A stretch of DNA of 64,000 nt from NCBI GenBank assembly GCA_039679945.1, contig JBDKTY010000168.1, positions 1 to 64,000 of the forward strand, written 5' to 3'. Origin of the DNA: SbD1 sp039679945. GTDB taxonomy: Bacteria > Desulfobacterota > Syntrophobacteria > Syntrophobacterales > Syntrophobacteraceae. The notes below the pieces were generated by a model. The model did no database searches and was not told where the DNA came from. It saw only the letters and a list, made by a program, of their open reading frames with translations. Both the position numbers and the translations under genes were made by a program. This document shows, in pieces, positions 61,641 through 64,000 of this stretch. Each line of letters opens with the position of its first letter. The first letter of the stretch is position 1.

Positions 61641-62297
61641 ATGCGACTGGTCATGATCGATAATTACGATTCCTTCACCTTCAACCTCGTACAGCTTTTC
61701 AGTGAATTTGAAATCGAGGTTCTCGTATTCAGAAACGACTCAACAACGCTTGAAGAGATAGGCGAAATCGGCCCGGACTGGATCTGCATTTCCCCCGGAC
61801 CGAAGGCCCCCCTGAGTGCGGGCATCAGTAAAGCGGTCATAGCACACTTCGGCCGCACCGTCCCGCTGCTGGGCGTGTGCCTGGGGATGCAGGCAATAAA
61901 CGAGGTGTTCGGAGGAAGAACGGTTAGAGCGCCAATTCCGGTGCACGGCAAAACCTGTCTGATCACCCATAACGGCGACAGCATTTTTCAAGGCATACCC
62001 TCACCATTCCGGGTCGCCCGCTATCATTCCCTGTGTATTGAAACAGGTTCCGACGAACTGGTTCCACTCGCCTCGGCCTCTCCAAACGTGCTCATGGGCA
62101 TCATGCACAGGACCCTGCCGATCTTTGGGGTGCAGTTTCATCCCGAGTCTTTCCTCGGGGAATACGGCATGGAAATCATCGGTAATTTCCTGAGGTTGCG
62201 CGATCAGTTCAGGCAGCCGCCTTGCCTTTCGCGTCCGGCGGACAAATTCCCGAGAGTGAATTATTTCGGAAACACCGCTCAAGAGGTGCCGGCATGA
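61641..62297 (+). CDS. pabA: aminodeoxychorismate synthase, glutamine amidotransferase subunit
   Basis: 218 residues, class I glutamine amidotransferase: MIDNYDSFTFNLVQLF at the start, nucleophile Cys80 in LLGVCLGMQ, and His/Glu of the triad in VQFHPES. It supplies ammonia to the PabB subunit for folate synthesis; the family is shared with TrpG, and the PabB partner decides the assignment. GAGGA precedes the ATG. It overlaps pabB by ATGA. The C-terminus has a 25-residue extension beyond the usual end. Confidence 0.92.
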   Translation: MRLVMIDNYDSFTFNLVQLFSEFEIEVLVFRNDSTTLEEIGEIGPDWICISPGPKAPLSAGISKAVIAHFGRTVPLLGVCLGMQAINEVFGGRTVRAPIPVHGKTCLITHNGDSIFQGIPSPFRVARYHSLCIETGSDELVPLASASPNVLMGIMHRTLPIFGVQFHPESFLGEYGMEIIGNFLRLRDQFRQPPCLSRPADKFPRVNYFGNTAQEVPA

Positions 62298-63712
62298 GGT
62301 CCCCTCTTACAGCGCCGGTCTCCATACTGCTGAAATCGATTGAATACCGGCCGGGCATGCGGGATGAGGAGTTCTCACACCTTGCGCATGAATGCGCCTC
62401 AACACGTCCGTCGGCGGTGCTGCTGAGCGGCGGGGAGTTGAGGCCCTCCGATGAAAACCGCTATTCCATCCTCGGTTGTGATCCCTTGTTGACTTTAACG
62501 GGCAAGGGCAACGCGTGCTCCATCCAATTCGATGGGCAAGTCATCGAGCTTCACTCCGATCCGCTGGCCATTCTGAACCGGCTCTGCTCGAACCTGGTCC
62601 CGTCTTTTCCATTGAAGTCGCCACCTTTCTCCGGAGGTGCGATCGGTTACCTGGCCTATGAATTGAAGAATGCTATCGAGAGATTGCCGAACCTCGCCCT
62701 TGACGACATCGGTCTGCCCGATCTCTTTCTTTTCTGGCCCGGGCGGATCATGATCCATGACAGGAAGGAAAGAGTGCTTTGCCGTCTTGCATTGAAAGCC
62801 GAGGGTGAACGGCCCCGACCGGATGTCCAGCAGATTCCCGCCGCGATCACCACGCCCGCTCGTTTTCGCATGGGGTCGATATCCAGTAATTTCACACGCG
62901 AAGAATACTACGGGGCGGTTGCCAGGATACTGGACTACATTACCGCCGGAGATGTCTACCAGGTAAATCTCTCACAACGATTTCACTTTGACTTCGAGGG
63001 CGATTCCTTTCAGCTCTGGAAATCCCTGTTCGACATTAATCCAGCGCCTTTTTATGCCTATATCAATGCGGGGGACCACCAGGTTCTTTCCACATCAATG
63101 GAGCGGTTTCTGTTTCGGCGAAACAGTTATATCGAGACCAGGCCGATCAAAGGCACGCGCGGGCGCGGAAGAACCGCGCAGGAAGACAGGGACTTGATTT
63201 CAGATCTATTGAAAAACCCCAAGGATGATGCCGAGCTTTCAATGATCGTCGATCTGCTGCGAAACGACCTCGGGCGTATCTGTGTCCCGCGAAGTATCCG
63301 GGTAGCCGGGCACAAAAGGCTCGAAACGTATCGAAACGTTCACCACCTGGTGTCCATGGTGACCGGTGAACTGAAGCCGGGAATATCCTATGGAAACATA
63401 ATCCGCGCGGTTTTCCCGGGCGGCTCCATCACCGGTTGTCCAAAGATCAGGGCCATGGAGATAATCGACGAGTTAGAGCCGAATGTGCGCCACGTTTACA
63501 CGGGCGCCGCGGGCTACATCGGATGGCACGAGAATCTGGATCTCAATGTGGCGATCCGGACGGCCATAATCAAGGATGAGACCTGCTATTTTTCGGTCGG
63601 CGGAGGCATTGTGTATGATTCCCGCGAGGAAGACGAGTATCGGGAGACCCTGGATAAGGGACGAACACTGTTTGACTTCATCAAGAGGGCAGGAGGTACG
63701 CCATGTCGTTGA
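62294..63712 (+). CDS. pabB: aminodeoxychorismate synthase component I
   Basis: 472 residues of the chorismate-binding family: AGDVYQVNLSQRF, PIKGTRGRGRT, ELSMIVDLLRNDLGRIC, FPGGSITGCPKIRAMEIIDE. The Lys in PIKGT marks aminodeoxychorismate synthase, where anthranilate synthases have PIAGT. It makes 4-amino-4-deoxychorismate from chorismate. It overlaps pabA and pabC at its ends, so the three form one operon. Confidence 0.95.
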   Translation: MRSPLTAPVSILLKSIEYRPGMRDEEFSHLAHECASTRPSAVLLSGGELRPSDENRYSILGCDPLLTLTGKGNACSIQFDGQVIELHSDPLAILNRLCSNLVPSFPLKSPPFSGGAIGYLAYELKNAIERLPNLALDDIGLPDLFLFWPGRIMIHDRKERVLCRLALKAEGERPRPDVQQIPAAITTPARFRMGSISSNFTREEYYGAVARILDYITAGDVYQVNLSQRFHFDFEGDSFQLWKSLFDINPAPFYAYINAGDHQVLSTSMERFLFRRNSYIETRPIKGTRGRGRTAQEDRDLISDLLKNPKDDAELSMIVDLLRNDLGRICVPRSIRVAGHKRLETYRNVHHLVSMVTGELKPGISYGNIIRAVFPGGSITGCPKIRAMEIIDELEPNVRHVYTGAAGYIGWHENLDLNVAIRTAIIKDETCYFSVGGGIVYDSREEDEYRETLDKGRTLFDFIKRAGGTPCR

Positions 63713-64000
63713 AAGCCGTATCGGGTGGAACTGTCTGGCTCAATGGTCGTTTCCTGCCGCTTGAATCGGCATGTGTGTCCGTGCTCGATCGCGGGTTTTT
63801 GTATGGTGACGGCTGTTTTGAGACTATTCGCGCCCAGGGGGGCCGGCCACTCTTCCTGCGCCGGCATCTGGAAAGACTGTACTCCTCTCTTTCGGCTTTC
63901 AGAATTGGTCTCAATTCTCTGCCTGAATGGCCGGGAATTCTTGAAGCACTCCTTCACGGCAATAAACTCGACCGTGATGTTGCCGCAATCAAGATAATAG
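63703..64000 (+). CDS. pabC: aminodeoxychorismate lyase (class IV aminotransferase), cut by right edge
   Basis: The first 99 codons are present: VWLNGRFLPLESACVSVLDRGFLYGDGCFETIRA is the standard N-terminus of class IV PLP enzymes. With pabA and pabB just upstream it should be the lyase that releases 4-aminobenzoate. AGGAGG precedes the ATG, which overlaps the pabB end by 10 bp. The catalytic Lys lies beyond the window. Confidence 0.9.
   Translation, partial: MSLKAVSGGTVWLNGRFLPLESACVSVLDRGFLYGDGCFETIRAQGGRPLFLRRHLERLYSSLSAFRIGLNSLPEWPGILEALLHGNKLDRDVAAIKII

Overview
The window looks like chromosome from a mesophilic, anaerobic deltaproteobacterium (Desulfobacterota) of the syntrophic or sulfate-reducing propionate-oxidising type, most like Syntrophobacteraceae. 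The main reason is the block at 34.2-43.0 kb: biotin carboxyltransferase, malate dehydrogenase, split B12-dependent methylmalonyl-CoA mutase, MeaB and methylmalonyl-CoA epimerase, which is the core of the methylmalonyl-CoA route of propionate oxidation. A tungstate-type binding protein, small Cys-rich proteins, a DsrE-like protein and many two-component regulators fit the same lifestyle. This assignment is inferred from gene content and style; no rRNA or other phylogenetic marker was compared.

Layout. 1-5 kb: a secreted multicopper oxidase cut by the left edge, then a FixL/FixJ-like kinase-regulator pair and a receiver without its phospho-acceptor Asp. A shared palindrome, TTGGAC-N4-GTCCAA, sits before the oxidase and directly after the regulator. 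5-9.2 kb (minus strand): a small membrane protein/DUF6485 pair, then a GlrK-QseG-GlrR-like sigma-54 signalling operon. 9.4-22.7 kb: tRNA-Gly(CCC) and the translation/RNA operon rimP-nusA-ylxR-infB-ylxP-rbfA-nrnA-truB-rpsO-pnp, followed by an M16 peptidase and an MBL-fold hydrolase. 22.8-27.1 kb (minus): a cold-shock gene, then a TIGR01777 epimerase gene and an Mla phospholipid-transport operon. 27.3-30.9 kb: nitroreductase, lipoprotein, coaBC and family-4 uracil-DNA glycosylase. 30.97-31.13 kb: three 33-bp repeats spaced exactly 67 bp apart, resembling a CRISPR mini-array without cas genes. 31.5-34.0 kb: NfeD, slipin and a Rho-N-like small protein. 34.2-43.1 kb: the propionate block, interrupted by 1.5 kb with a decayed multicopper-oxidase fragment and a small Cys-rich gene. 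43.1-50.1 kb: two SNARE-associated/DedA-type membrane proteins, a RelA/SpoT protein with a degenerate synthetase, a Do-type protease, and an HNH/Cys-rich small-protein pair. 50.3-51.4 kb: DsrE-like protein with an ArsR regulator. 51.7-53.8 kb: an accessory stretch with a Fic protein between a broken and an intact tRNA-Thr(CGT). 54-61.3 kb: potassium channel, a BaiN-like flavoprotein preceded by a decayed copy of its own 3' end, a TupA-like binding protein, a secreted protein and a PgpH-type c-di-AMP phosphodiesterase. 61.6-64 kb: pabA-pabB-pabC, the last cut by the right edge.

How it fits together. Propionyl-CoA would be carboxylated by transfer from oxaloacetate through the biotin carboxyltransferase, isomerised by epimerase and mutase (protected by MeaB), and the succinate formed returned to oxaloacetate by malate dehydrogenase. 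The rest is mostly housekeeping. The most unusual material is the palindrome-marked regulatory group on the left, the regularly spaced repeats at 31 kb, and three local partial duplications in decay (multicopper oxidase, tRNA-Thr, BaiN-like gene).
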